DNA of 60,000 nucleotides from Membranipora membranacea. Its lineage: Eukaryota > Bryozoa > Gymnolaemata > Cheilostomatida > Membraniporidae. The notes under the pieces are model-generated. The model did not search any database, was not told where the DNA came from, and saw only the letters and a program-made list of their open reading frames with translations. This document shows, piece by piece, positions 1 to 12,800 of the stretch. A program made the translations under genes and the position numbers. The stretch covers positions 1,304,001-1,364,000 of the forward strand of contig OU612069.1 of assembly GCA_914767715.1 (NCBI GenBank), in the 5' to 3' direction. Numbering within the stretch: position 1 is the first letter of the stretch; each line of letters opens with the position of its first letter.

Positions 1-374
1 TCAGGCAGTGTGACACTGTGTATCAGGCAGTGTGACACTGTGTACCAGGCACTGTGACACTGTGTATCAGACACTGTGACGCTGTGTATCAGACACTGTT
101 ACACTGTGTATCAGGCAGTGTGACACTGTGTATCAGGCAGTGTGACACTGTGTACCAGGCACTGTGACACTGTGTATCAGGCACTGCGATGCTGTGTATC
201 AGGCAGTGTGACACTGTGTATCAGGCACTGTGACACTGTGTATCAGGCACTGTGACGCTGTGTATCAGGCACTGTGACACTGTGTATCAGGCAGTGTGAC
301 ACTGTGTATCAGGCAGTGTGACACTGTGTATCAGGCACTGTGACACTGTGTATCAGGCACTGTGACACTGACTA
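1..374. repeat. 22-bp satellite array, 17 copies
   Basis: Seventeen head-to-tail copies of a 22-bp unit (consensus TCAGGCAGTGTGACACTGTG plus TA) fill the left edge without a break. Copies differ mostly at one or two positions (CAGTG or CACTG, GACAC or GACGC). The last copy ends in ACTA and unique sequence follows. The array may extend left of the window. The unit contains an imperfect inverted repeat (CAGTGTGACACTG). Confidence 0.95.
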
Positions 375-507
375 TCAGTGCCAAAGTTCTTTGTTGGCAA
401 GAATCTGAGAGACCTGCAACATGACTGAGACTAAATGTTATGACATTAACTGCGATCTGATTCTGACAGCTAAACTTTAACCTTTGTATATAAAACTCAT
501 CACTGAC

Positions 508-961
508 CTTTCTCCCCTCAGTTCAGTCATCTTCTCATCCGTATTTTCCATAACTCTCTTGTGATTGGCTCTCCTACCCTCAAATGCCTGATTGGATAGA
601 CTGCATGATAAAGCCTTAAAAATAAAAAATCTGGCATGTTGGAAGTTATTTACCGGTATAATGATAGTGGAATCAGAATAAGTCAAGACAACTAACACTC
701 ATTCTAATTATGTTTTACATGATTTAATGATCGGATGAGGAAGGGTTTTTAATGTTATGGGGATTTAGGTCTGCAGAGAAATCAGGTGGATTATTTACCT
801 TCTGAGCCAGGACATCCTCAACCCTCCTGACCTCAGCTATAAAATCCTGTACTTGATCTGATAGTTGTGTTCTCTCATCTATTAACTCTTTGATATCATT
901 ACTAAGTCTCTGTGTCTCAGCAGTCATGTTGGTCAGATCATCCTCTAGTAATCTGTTCTCT
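508..961 (-). pseudogene. CEP135 exon relics (two exons)
   Basis: Two exons match the CEP135-like locus at 34-43 kb. The exon at 799-961 (163 bp) equals the exon at 39372-39534 in length, splice sites and almost every residue (ENRLLEDDLTNMTAETQRLS). The second, at 508-600, matches the exon at 38168-38265. The exon that should lie between them (38955-39140 in the main locus) is missing, and the second exon is in a phase that the first cannot supply. This is best read as a decayed partial segmental copy. It is also possible that a real gene reaches in from the left edge. Confidence 0.75.
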
Positions 962-1023
962 CTGTACTGAGATAAAACATGTGTATGATCAGTCAGGTGG
1001 TAGACACATAACACAATTAGCAC

Positions 1024-4000
1024 TGATAGTTGTGAAGGGAGGGAATAATAATGTCAAATAGTGATTTCTCCCAGTATGAAGGGCCAGAATTATGTCCGGA
1101 CAAATTTGCAAATATCCGGGTTTATAGAAAAATCAGGGTATCAAGTGATGACAACATACTAGCTGCTGAGGAAACTATAGGTATACACACATGGCCTGTC
1201 TGCATAGAACTTAGGATTGAGATAATTTGTTTACAAGAGTTGTATGTCCTGCGTGTATTGTTTGTGCAAAATCTTGGGTCTCCCAAGTGGTTTGGGCCAC
1301 TGGAAAAAATCAACAAATGACCTCATAGTGAGTTAATCTGGGAAAAGACGAGAGTTGAATCTGCAAGCAATAATGACAACAAATTTATGGCCGATCCAGA
1401 TAGTGTCTTGCTAATTGCCCTATCAATCACAATTTGTCAAACATAGATCATCTAAACCAACATATTATGCAATGTCAGACATTAATTATAATGTTAATAC
1501 TATCTAGGGGCCACTGGTGAATTACATAACCTAACTAAACTGAATAATACCGGAGAGAGGGCATATGGGTCTTATAATAGTGGGTGTAACTGTAGAACGG
1601 TATTATCAGTCATTACTTCAGATAAAATGTATGATTTGTTTCACAGGCATTTCACATAACTATAGTAATAGTATTCGGTGAAGCCAACTTGTTAAGAATA
1701 GTGTAATTTGATGTAAAAATGGGAGTCACCCACTCCTTGACATTAATAGGACAACTCTAAATTTTTCCAGTCATCCATATTCAGGTGAGTTAAAAAGTTT
1801 GGGTTAGCTTGTTTGAACAACTCTATCTAGCGATTGATTCTGGCTAGCTGAGGTGGGAATTTATATAAAATTTAGAGGGTGTGTATTTTCAAGCTAGCTT
1901 CAGTTTCTTGTCTGTACAAATTGCAAAAATGTCAATACTTCACTTCTCAAATGTGTTTATAAAGAGTAATAAAATTTGCCAAAAAGGAATCCCATGGAGG
2001 CTCAATAAATTCTTATTTTATCTCATCTACACCAGATTTTTGTTGAGCATAAAGAGAATCTTTGAGATGACAATGAAACCCAAGGACACCAAGTACACTC
2101 ACACTCGAAGACATCATGAAATAAGTATCTCTCTGTGTTACCCAAATGGTACTGATCACACGTCATAAACGGATCAAAATGTCCATACAATAAGCGACAA
2201 CATAAGCTCGTTGGACCAAACATTTGCACCTGTCCAGTGACAAACATTGAATGAATGCAAATAGACTGTGGTATGATATTGAGTTTTCTATAAGGAATAG
2301 AAAGATGATAATCTCATTGATGATTCGATCTACACTACCTTGTCAGCACTGTATCTGTATATCATGGATTATCACAAACTCCTCCCAATCTATGTATAAC
2401 TGATATATAATATGTGGCAGCTTAAACTCAGTGTTGTGGGCGTTGTGGTCCCACATGAGTGTGTCTTACTGCCGCTCTGCACCATTGCTGTCTGTGCTGT
2501 GGGAGACCTCGGGATGATGAATGAGCGCTGCATTTGCTGCGTGCCCTGTACCAAAAAATCATTCAGAATGAGTTTTTATACATGCGGCTACTGCCCTTGC
2601 CTTACAGAACTGGCCAATTTTCCGTTATACCTATTTGAATGCAATGGCAGTTAAGCTAAGCCCAAGTATGCTAAGATTTAGAAATAAGGGTGTAAGGTAA
2701 AAACAATCAACAGAGTTGAGAGTGAGCTGGTTTATTGTTATGGAATTGATACGTCTGTATGAGCTAAAAAACAGAGATCTAATGATTCTCCAAGTCAGGG
2801 TTTTATGCAATAACCCATATTCAGAATCAGTTCACAGTGCTATGTATATCAATGTTTGCAAGCCACGTTCTCATAGTTCAAGCTGGTGTTGTGTGCTGAT
2901 ATTCAAGCTAGAGGTAGTTAAACCCCTCCGGCTAGCCGAGAATTGCTGAAATAAATTAAGCAGTAAACAATATCAAGCAATTATGTAGATGTGACTGAGC
3001 TCTTTGTTAAGGTAGAAAGCCTTACTTGCTCTATCAGCATATTAAAGGCTACAAGATGTGAGGAAAAGTTTCTTATCTCAGATATAATAATGTAACTGCA
3101 AACCTTCCAAAGATTTGTGGCAATTGATCAAAGTCACTTTGTCAATGAACCAAGTCACCTCTACATAATTGCTGCCTTTTATTAATGACTTTATTTATTC
3201 CATTTATTATCTTCTCTAGCTGGAACTTGCACACCAGGTTATCTAAAGCTTTAAAGAGGTGGCTTCCAAACCTTGATATATCTCTGATTACTGGCACATT
3301 CCAGGTCGTTGCTAGCCATGGTGTTGGCTCTTATCTGATTGTCTGTTGGGTTGGAACAAGATATTTTCAATGCCAGATCACTGAAATCACCTATCGAGAT
3401 AATATAGTGAAAGCAATATATTTACACAGACCCTCTACATCAACTTCCAGGCACTAACATCTGACCTGGCCTATCTCCAACTTACCCACCAGCCAATCTG
3501 GGCCAAGTTAGGTTATCACTTGCTTGGAAAGAAACTTCTGCCAGGTGGTGTCTATTCCATCACCTCACTTGAGGTCATCTGATGGTATCGATCCCATTAT
3601 TGCAAATCAGCTTTCATTCTAAACTGACCTAAATCATGGTCATCTACTTAGCTACTTCGGTATAGTAGAGCTCATGTAACATAGGAATTCATTCTACAAA
3701 CCAGCTCACTCTAACCTAGCCTGTCGTAGCAACATTTGTAGTGGGTAGGGGGAACAAAGCTTGTTTACTGTTGCTAACGAGCTGTCGGGAAGAGAGTTTT
3801 ACTCTTGTTAGAAGAATGATTGAGTTGAATTGAGTTTTCTCCCCAATTTTAGGAGGGGACGACTCAGATTTTCTACAGTCCGTTTGAAAGAGTTTGACAG
3901 GCTTTGCCTCCCCCCCCCCATATAACCAAGCTTGTCAAGAAAGGCTAACTCTAACCTAACCCTTTCTGTTGCTCATAAACATGAAAATCGATCTTTCACA

Positions 4001-5510
4001 TTTTATTGGTATCAATCATCATTACAAATTAAAGTACAGTAATCCGGTGGCATGTCAGGCCGTTGTATGCAATCATGCCCTCACAGCATGCTGGCAGACA
4101 TTACAAAACTAACAAAGTTCTGCATATTGAAAGGTATATAACAATAAAATTAGTTCTATAACAATGTAAGGTTTGGGTGTATCCTCATCCACCTAGTCGT
4201 TTCTTCGTAGTGTGAGATGGTTTGAGTCTATGCACCAGGCCTCAATATTAGATTTCCCTATTACAACATCTTAAGACTGCCTGCCCACAACGTCCCAAGA
4301 CTGTTCTACGACCTCTCAAGACTGCCTCACAACGTTTCAAGACTGTCATACATCTCAAGGCCGCCCTACAACAGGACTCATGGGCCTTCACGCACTTGTC
4401 ACTAGCGACTGGTCACATGGTGTCCTTTCGGAAATCAGAACTGATAAAAATAATTTGTTAACATATGATATATTCGTTATTATTGTACGGTCTACACTAA
4501 GAAGGCAAAGCAAGTGATAATAAATTGTTCATGATAGTTAGTAGCCTTTCACATCAGTTTGCTTGCATTTAAAACAGGCCTGCATTGATGGCTAGTAAAG
4601 TAAGCGGAGTCAGTGGGTTGACTACAGTCACAGTGCATGGCAAGCCTCTCATTAGAGAAAAAGTGCCAGTTCTGTATGGACTGTAGCCTTTTTCATGCAA
4701 AAGAAATCATAGTAGGCTATAGATAGGGTTTGTTGGTGCAGCCCATGTTGCTTGCTAAGATATGTATAAGGTACTTAGAGTCCACTCCAACATCCATTTC
4801 CTAGTACTAAGGGTGGCAAGGGGTTAGAGCAAGGAGTTAAAGACTCCTTTATTAGTCTTTAACTCCTTTGTTAGAGGGACTAACTCCTTGGTGGTAGTGA
4901 CTTAAAGTTATAACTTTTGTTTTTCCCTCAACAACAGCTACTCAAGCTATAACATTATCAATATTGTCTTTTTTGTCAGGTGTAATCTGATTGGTTGTCT
5001 TTGTGAGAGAAATCAGAGGGTGTAAATAGTTGCCTTCTCATGTTTATAAAGAAGACAACTATTGACAGAATAATATCCTACTTATGTGGAGTCAGGGAGG
5101 TTGGAGTTAGGTAGCCTGTCTTGAAAAGCTTGCCAAGAGATGTCAAAGGCAAAACAATCTAATATTCCAGTTGAGTTTTTAATTTCTCTATTTTTGCACT
5201 GACAAATTTTTGTATGAATTCAGTTCAAGTCCCATGGCATTCAAGAACATTTACGTCATTTATCATTTATGACCGTACAGCAGTGCTCAACACCAAAATT
5301 CAATGACAATGACGGGTTTGGTGGTGGATAAAAAATCATATTGTAAATACTCTGGTAAGTAATGAGTGTGTGTGTAAATAATATTTCCCATATTTAAGTT
5401 AGTTAGATCAGGAGACCCTGATTAGATCATTAATTCATAACCAATTATAAACAAGTTGATTTCCACATTGATTGTTCATGATTTTCATTTACGGGTCTTT
5501 CATTGACAAC
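1024..5510. other. Intergenic, no gene recognised
   Basis: I find no exon with convincing splice sites or family similarity on either strand here. The open frames present are short and compositionally ordinary. The stretch holds a perfect 15-bp-stem hairpin at 4831-4868 and a C run near 3909-3920. Confidence 0.55.
4831..4868. repeat. Short perfect hairpin
   Basis: AAGGAGTTAAAGACT is followed by an 8-base loop and its exact complement. A related hairpin sits at 9767-9792 (CCAAGGAGT...ACTCCTTGG), so this may be a small dispersed repeat. Confidence 0.6.
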
Positions 5511-5682
5511 ATTCATAGATACATAGGTCCCAGTATGTTAATCAGGATTGCCATATCTACACTTATCAAACACGACAATGTGATACTGATGTAAACATTC
5601 ATAGTTACATAGGTCCCAGTATCTTAATCCGGATTGCCATATCTACACTTATCAAACACGACAATGTGATACTGTTGTAAAA
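5511..5682. repeat. 86-bp tandem duplication
   Basis: Two adjacent 86-bp copies starting ATTCATAGATACATAGG and ATTCATAGTTACATAGG differ at only a few positions, which suggests a recent local duplication. Confidence 0.9.
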
Positions 5683-5729
5683 ATTCATGGAAAATGGATA
5701 CGTGTTCTGACTTTGCGTCACCATTCATG

Positions 5730-5735
5730 TTTATT
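5730..5735 (-). terminator. Possible poly(A) signal of gene A
   Basis: An AATAAA on the minus strand lies about 260 bases downstream of gene A's stop codon. It is a chance-level motif in AT-rich DNA, so only its position supports it. Confidence 0.3.
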
Positions 5736-5992
5736 ATGATGTGTTTAAAATAGTCTACTGTTGAACTAAAGCATAACTGTGAGATGAATTACTAAACCTA
5801 AAACTAATATTGATCAAATTTAATTTGTCAAGTTTAGCATAATCAAAAATGAAACAATCAATCAATCGCTGCCGATAAAATTAAACTGACAGACAAAATT
5901 GATCATATCATTCTGCTGGCCTCTCAGAAAACATACAAAACCATGATGTTGCTGGTGGTGGCCTGAGGCAGAGTTCATAATGTTATAGTTGG

Positions 5993-6862
5993 TTATGAAG
6001 CTTGTAGGGTTTCGTATTCTGAAAAGAGTGTCTCCTTTAATATTTCATTTGTGGGAACTATTGGCTTCTCCTCTGATGGATGGCAAAGCATATGGGCACA
6101 GTCAGCGGTCTCAAGTACTAAGTCCCCATCAGACCCTATGCTGAAGGGTGGAGCTAAGGTTCTCAGAGCAATTTGGCAAGTGGAATGTCTAAATGACCGA
6201 GGAAAATCATGGATACTCTTAAATATATCAAGAAAATCAGCGCCCGTGGGACTCGGCTTCTCATTCTCATTCTCATTCTCACATGCTTCCTGGCTTTTTT
6301 TCCGGTCCTCGTCTATCACATCAGAGTTATACATTGCGTGACTTATCAGACAGTTTTCGTTGGGTCCGTGACACTCAAAAAGAGCAAGGTCTTGCCTGAG
6401 TGCACATGTGCATGCACTATCATTTAAAAGGTTATGCCCTTCCATAGGTATCGCTTTGTTCTCTTTTTTCTTCCCATAATTTATACAGGGACTCAACCTG
6501 GCTTTTAAGGCCTGCGATTTTATATTCATACGATGCATTCTAAATGCTGTAAAAGGATCAGCATGGCCAACTGTATGTGGGAGCTCAACTGTTGTGTCAG
6601 TCCCAAGTAGAATTAGCAGACAATCAAGATGACCTATCCTGGGACTCTCTTCACGAAATCTCAATCTCTTGACTCCTTTTTCCTTAAAAGGTTCCAGTCT
6701 TGACATCATAGTGATCCTACAGATGATAATATCATACTTATCCCCATCTTCACATGTGATATCCACATCTGGATGCAGATCGAGATGGTGGCGTAGATCT
6801 TGTAAAGTATCATAATCAGACATAGCTAGGGAGGATAGCTGTTCGACCTCTTCACTAGACAG
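5993..6862 (-). CDS. Gene A region Z, terminal exon
   Basis: The 290-codon last exon begins LSSEEVEQLSS after a phase-0 acceptor and ends with TAA. It aligns with gene B's last exon, which begins LSQDQLDRIQS. The best-kept part is near the C-terminus: QIA-x2-T-[LI]-APP-x2-IGS, then DLV-x2-TAD-x-AHML-x-H. Two weaker blocks are LL-x3-G with a later LP-x2-V, and L-x-LFE-x-H followed by LIS-[HY]-A. A Glu/Asn-rich insert (ENENENEK) is private to gene A. I do not recognise the fold. Confidence 0.8.
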   Translation of the reverse strand: MSSEEVEQLSSLAMSDYDTLQDLRHHLDLHPDVDITCEDGDKYDIIICRITMMSRLEPFKEKGVKRLRFREESPRIGHLDCLLILLGTDTTVELPHTVGHADPFTAFRMHRMNIKSQALKARLSPCINYGKKKENKAIPMEGHNLLNDSACTCALRQDLALFECHGPNENCLISHAMYNSDVIDEDRKKSQEACENENENEKPSPTGADFLDIFKSIHDFPRSFRHSTCQIALRTLAPPFSIGSDGDLVLETADCAHMLCHPSEEKPIVPTNEILKETLFSEYETLQAS

Positions 6863-9800
6863 CTAAAATATAGAAGAGTATCAGGGTTGTAAAATCACCA
6901 TTTCAACAGGCACCTTTCATATAAATATATTGGCTGGTACATGAAAGAAATGACATAGTGGAAACTTTGAGTTAATTAATTACAGGATTCTGGACGTTTG
7001 CGGCAACAATAATTCACCTGAACATATTAGCAAGCATTAAATATTTTTACTTCACCCCAAAAAGTATGATAGAAATACCATCAGTGTCAGTGAAAGTGTG
7101 GCAACCCTGTAACCCTATTCACCTATGACCCAGCCATAGTATAAACCGACTTCAACAGTTTCATTTTCATCGACTCAGCGCCATCTAGAATTTAGACTGC
7201 TGGTCACACTCAAGTTTGCAATTTTTGATAAATGGTGATATCATGTTGGTATCATAGTCATCGGATATCTGACAATGACAACAGGAATAGAATAGAATCT
7301 TTTAAAATTATTCTGCTGAAGCTTTTCAAAGCACAACATGATATATATATATATATATAATATATATATATATCAGTCACTCAACCCCGGTGAAAGGAAA
7401 TTGATGTAATACCCAGGCATAAGTTGAGTACAGCTTCTTGTGAGTGAAGTGCATTACACATAGATTGCTTGTAAAGCTATCCAATAGTCATGGGAGGTAA
7501 AGGTCTGGACTGAAATGTCGAGAACAAGACTTATGATATCTTTTACACCACACACTGTTGGGATATTCAGGGCATTAGACAAAAAGACCACACATAAGAC
7601 ATGAGTTCTGCAGAACTGTCTCCAAGGTAGAAGACAATGGAGCTTACAGGGTTCATCTGTCATGATTTTCAATATTGGATCAACAAAATCTCTCACTAAT
7701 ATATATAGATGAGATCAGCGATCGTGATGGAAGACTTGTACTTACAGTATCCGGGTATTGATATCTTGTGAGCTTAATGACAGATAAGACGTGCTTTTCT
7801 CCCTCCTGAGGCCTAAGGGTGATTTTTGCGGTCTTTTCACCAGCGTTACTACAAAATTCCATTGCCAAGTAATTAATTAAAGCTTGCTTTTCTGAATTTA
7901 AAGCCATGAGCATACATGGAATATAATTCAGCCTAGTCTCAAGTAGTGAGCCCAACATTGGACATTGGTTTATAGACTTTGAAACCAGCTTGAGAGACTT
8001 TTTTAGGCTAAAATGCATCAATTAAAATTTATATGTACTGTCAGGTTATGATTTAGTTATTTTGGTTCCATACAAAGAATAATGAGTTAGGAAATCAACT
8101 CATTATCTTAACAAGAAGTATGCATACAACTAAGTATAACTGTAAGTGAATTCTCATGTATTTTTTTCTCATTGTGAGGACATCGAATGCTTTTTAACTC
8201 ATATCCTAAGTGTCAATACAACTATTGACATCACTCACCTGGACATTGAGTCATCATCATCATCAACACTGTCACCGTCATTGTTATCTTTGTCGTGGTC
8301 ATCATCACCAAATCTGACTGAGAGGACTTTGTTATCGCCATATTCTAGTGCCTCAATATTCTCATGGTACAGGTGAACCACAGACATCGCCCAAGCTTGT
8401 GTAGGAGACCTTTCATAGAAGTAGGATTGTTCATTTCCAAACATGATAATTCCTTGTTTTGGAATCACACGTGCAACAGTGTTGCAGCAGTTACTATCAT
8501 CAACATAGCAGTAAACTAGTATAAAAGCAGAAACCATTTCGTCTTCCTCTCCCAGACCCACCCCTATATGGCTCCTTAAACCATCAGTTACTTCCTTCAA
8601 TCTCTTTTGCATGTTGTTATAAATCCATCCTTGGTTCTAAAAGAAATTCAATAATATTCTAGGGTTATTCTAAATATTGAATACTGAAATATGAAAAAAG
8701 ATACTGAAAAGTGAATACTGAAAATTGAATACTGAAAAGTGAATACTGAAAAGTGAATACTGAAAAGTGAATACTGAAAAGTGAATATTTAAAAGTGAAT
8801 ACTGAAAAGTGAATACTGAAAAGTGAATACTAAAAAGTGAATACTGAAAAGTGAATACTGAAATAAAAAAGAATTTGGGATAACATTGAGACGTCGACGT
8901 CGATCGAGTACAAACCCACTCAATCCCAAAAAGTTGTGAACCTAAAGATGGTTCATTTCAGTATTTTTTTGGCTTTTATAGCTGGCTGAAGACACTCCGA
9001 AGATATTGTCCTTCGGTCTCATGTAACTGATTTGGAAATGAAGCCCTAGATCACCAGATTGAATAAATATTAAAATACAAAAATACTATTGCTTTTCAAC
9101 GCAATCTGTCAAGTGACCTAGAGGGAATTCCCATTGTTGACGTGACAATTTTGGGGCTCCTCTCAAAGTTTGGAGTATGAAGCGGGGTATGAAGATTCCA
9201 AATCTAGCAACGATTAGTCTCTCAGATTACTTTGGCTATGAACCTTCAGTGGGCTTCCGTAAAAATTACATTCAGAAGATAAATTTAATTTGGGAAATTA
9301 AAAATATACATGACATTTTGTCCAGTTCATCAACAGGGTCAATTTATCTGTAATGGCCGAAAAAAAAGACTGGGGTTTTGTGACTTTTCACTTCGCTTGA
9401 TCAAGTAAGGAAAAACAAAGTTTCCTGTACAAGTTGAATTGTTTTAAATTCTATTTAGTTAATTATAGTTTTTACAACCCTTACAATGCCCTTGATAGTG
9501 TTGACAAAAAGTGGCCACGTGACAAGGCTAGCCCTGGCCTATTACACTCCTGGGCATCACAGAAATTGTGATGTACACAAGCAATTTCAATGGAAAGTTA
9601 AATTTTGAAGGGTTTGATGCAAATCGATTCACATCATATATTTATATCCTTTGCGCTTGCAGTGGTTTTTTAGACAATCCCTTTTTGACAACAACTCGTC
9701 ATTGTTTGATAACTTGTAATTTCTCCGCTTACTTGTAACACTATTCCCAGCCATGTACCTCCTAAACCAAGGAGTAAAAGACTACTCCTTGGCTACACTA

Positions 9801-12800
9801 TAAGGCTTTGAACCTGGTACTGATTCTAGACAGACCAACAGCTCATAAATTACAACACTGATAATAAGAGCTAATGAGTGGAGTCGCTGCCTCGCTTGCT
9901 GCTACTGCCAAATATGTTGGTCTCAAAACAGGCTATTTTGTACCATGGAGGAAAGATTATTAGCTAGAGTTAAGTTAAGCTCGTTTGGAATGACTTAAAA
10001 TTAGCTGAGGTAGTTCAAAGTAAAGGGAGTATGCAGTGTCAGCTAGCTAATTCATGTCTGCGCAAAATGGCAGACTTTTGCTCATGTAAATACTCTGCTA
10101 CAGTGAAATCACTGTACAGTCAGCAAACACAACTATAAATCTATTTGACTGGTACATACCTTTTTTTTTTTTATCTCCAGGACAACTGATTGATTGTTTA
10201 TATACATTTTTGAGGGGCTCATTGGCTCTGTGATTGTGATATCTGTCACACCTTTATTTTTGTAGACATATTTCTCTGGTTTATTAGACTCTGAGGTCTC
10301 CTCAACTTCAGGCAGGATGATATCATCACGTTTACAAAAGCTATAGTTCTCTAGAAGCATAAATTGAACATGGGAATATAACTTGGATAACTTCCAAAAG
10401 TACACACGGACAAAATCAATCAGTCAGACAGGCAGTACTGCCATAGATATGCAATGCAGTGAAAATTAAAAGTTGAAAATAATGGATTGTATTAGAAAAA
10501 CAAAAGTATATTGAAGTGGTAATTTATTTTGCTTTAACATTACACTCTACTCCATACAACACAGTAATATTTGGGCAGATGGGATCGGTGGTTTTTATCG
10601 AAAGGAGCTTTAAATTCTCCGAAGTTGTAAATATTGACTAATTTTATTCGATATCAACATTGAGATATTTGTATTTCTACCATATAAGGTAATACCTATC
10701 CTTCCCCTAAATCTCACTTTCAAACTCACCAGCAGCATTGTCATCATACTCGGGCAAGGCCTTAACGACAAGATATTTCGGACACCCTTTCAACAGTTTG
10801 TCTTTTTTGTCTGCACTCAGTGGCTTCAGAGCTTGTCCGCAGCGATTGTCAATGAACTCACTCAGGCGATCATTGACAATGTAATGTGTGCTAGTGCTGA
10901 CACCCTCACTGTTCCCTTGAAGTGGAGTTTCTTGCGTGCCATTTCCAAGATAGAAGAGAGATTCTCTTGATTTCTGTGACCAAATCCAGATGATTGTGAT
11001 CTCACCGATACAGTCATTGGGCATATCTAGGTTAGATATGGCTTCACATATATCATCTAAAATGTTATGGAGGACGCAAGATGGATGCACGGACCAAAAA
11101 ATAGATAGGTACAATATGGGAAAAGGTAAATCAGTGATAAACAGTAGTGCAGACTATATACATTTCAATTCAATTCCAACAAAACTGTAACGTGTGACAG
11201 CGTTCAACACAAACCACTCAGAGTTGTTTGTGTTTTTTTTCTCCAAAACTTATGAAATATAAGAATTACCTCTCAAATCATCCACTACATCACATTCCAA
11301 CTTTGCCATGCTTTTGAGGTTTGGGTTTTCTCTTATGTCCAGTCGCTTCAGATCCTTGAGATTGGTCATGCTGTTGAGAGAAAAGTGAAATGACTTGATT
11401 ACGTTTGAAAATATATAAGGGACCAATGCCATATTAGGCCTGACAGCGGAAACAACTGTGGGCAAGTTTGATCTCCATTCTCCGTTTGATTGCTAAAGAG
11501 ATATTTATTACGATTCATTTTTACATACTGGCAATTTAACTAAGGTATATATCATTGGGCTAGAGAACAGTGGGCTAGAGCGCAGCCATAGCTTGTTAGG
11601 CAAGGCCTGGATCAATCATGTGAGTTGTCCTTTGTTCAGATCCATACGGACGTGGTGATGTCAGGGAGACCAGGTAGACCTTGGGTCATGTAACATGCTT
11701 AGTTCATGACAACCCAACAATATCCGCCAACAAGAGGATTCATCAATCTTCTCACAGGGTAGTGGCCAGTAGCGACCCTCAATTGTAGCTTTTGGTAGCA
11801 GCGAGAAGTTTAAGCCTGCCCCATAGACTCAATCTCACCTTTCTGGTAGAGTCGTGAGTCCACACCCGCTGATATTCAGTCTTGTAAGTTGTTTGGTATG
11901 TTCACATACTTGGTTTAGGAATTTCTCACCAGCAACATTCTCCGACACATAGAGGAACATCAACTCTTTCAGAAAGTCAAGCCTATGTCGACAAAATCAT
12001 TTGAGATGTGAATAAGCGGATATTAATATATCAATAATATAATATAATATATTAATTAATATATCAATAAGTGCTCAACTAAGTGATCGATCAATTTGTA
12101 TATTACTTTTATGTATACGACACTAGAGAAAGTTTGTTCACTCTTAGTTGACACTGAGAACAATGATGTCACTTGTATCATTATATTGTTTGTCCATTTA
12201 AAGACTACCATAAGACTGAAACTGTGTATAGTATGGCAGCCAATTCTGCAGTAGTTCATCGCGCTTCTGGGTAAAAATTATGTATGGCGTTAGAACTCTA
12301 ATAATGCATATCATTAGGTACTTTCAGGAAAAAAATGGTAAATCAGTCATTTGTTGATAGTGCATTGTTTATGAGAGCTCTTTTCTGAGGCTTTTAGTAA
12401 GCTGCAAATTTTACTGTGCTCCTGCGTGAGACATTTTTTAACCATATACAGCATTTAATGTAATAGCCCAGGACTGAGAGTGACACCATCTTAACACTCT
12501 CGTGATCTGTCACGCCTGGATACCAGATATGACAAGCTCAGCCGTGAGGTACTCCAGAGAGGAGCTGCTGGAGATCAGAAATCTGCCATCAAATTCAGGT
12601 GACTCATTTGATTGGTATGACATAGACAGTACACTGCCTCGTAATCCTCCTAACGAGCAGCGCAGAATTGAGGCTAGAGTAACACCAAGGCTTTTTTCTA
12701 ACCAGCTCAGAAAGCCAAGGATGCAAATGCTAACAACAATACCAACTGTAGCATCTATGTGTGATTATATCAAACCAACAAATAAGCCCTCAGTAACTCA

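Noticed and set aside
1051-1320. 89-codon plus-strand open frame
   Set aside because: No similarity, no splice context; the opposite strand is equally open.
5993-6427. Plus-strand open frames over the last exon of gene A
   Set aside because: They are antisense shadows of a minus-strand exon supported by a paralogue.
7454-7700. Possible extra gene A exon (DPILKIMTDEPC)
   Set aside because: The acceptor gives a phase that does not fit its neighbours, while exon 11 joins directly to exon 12 in phase 0.
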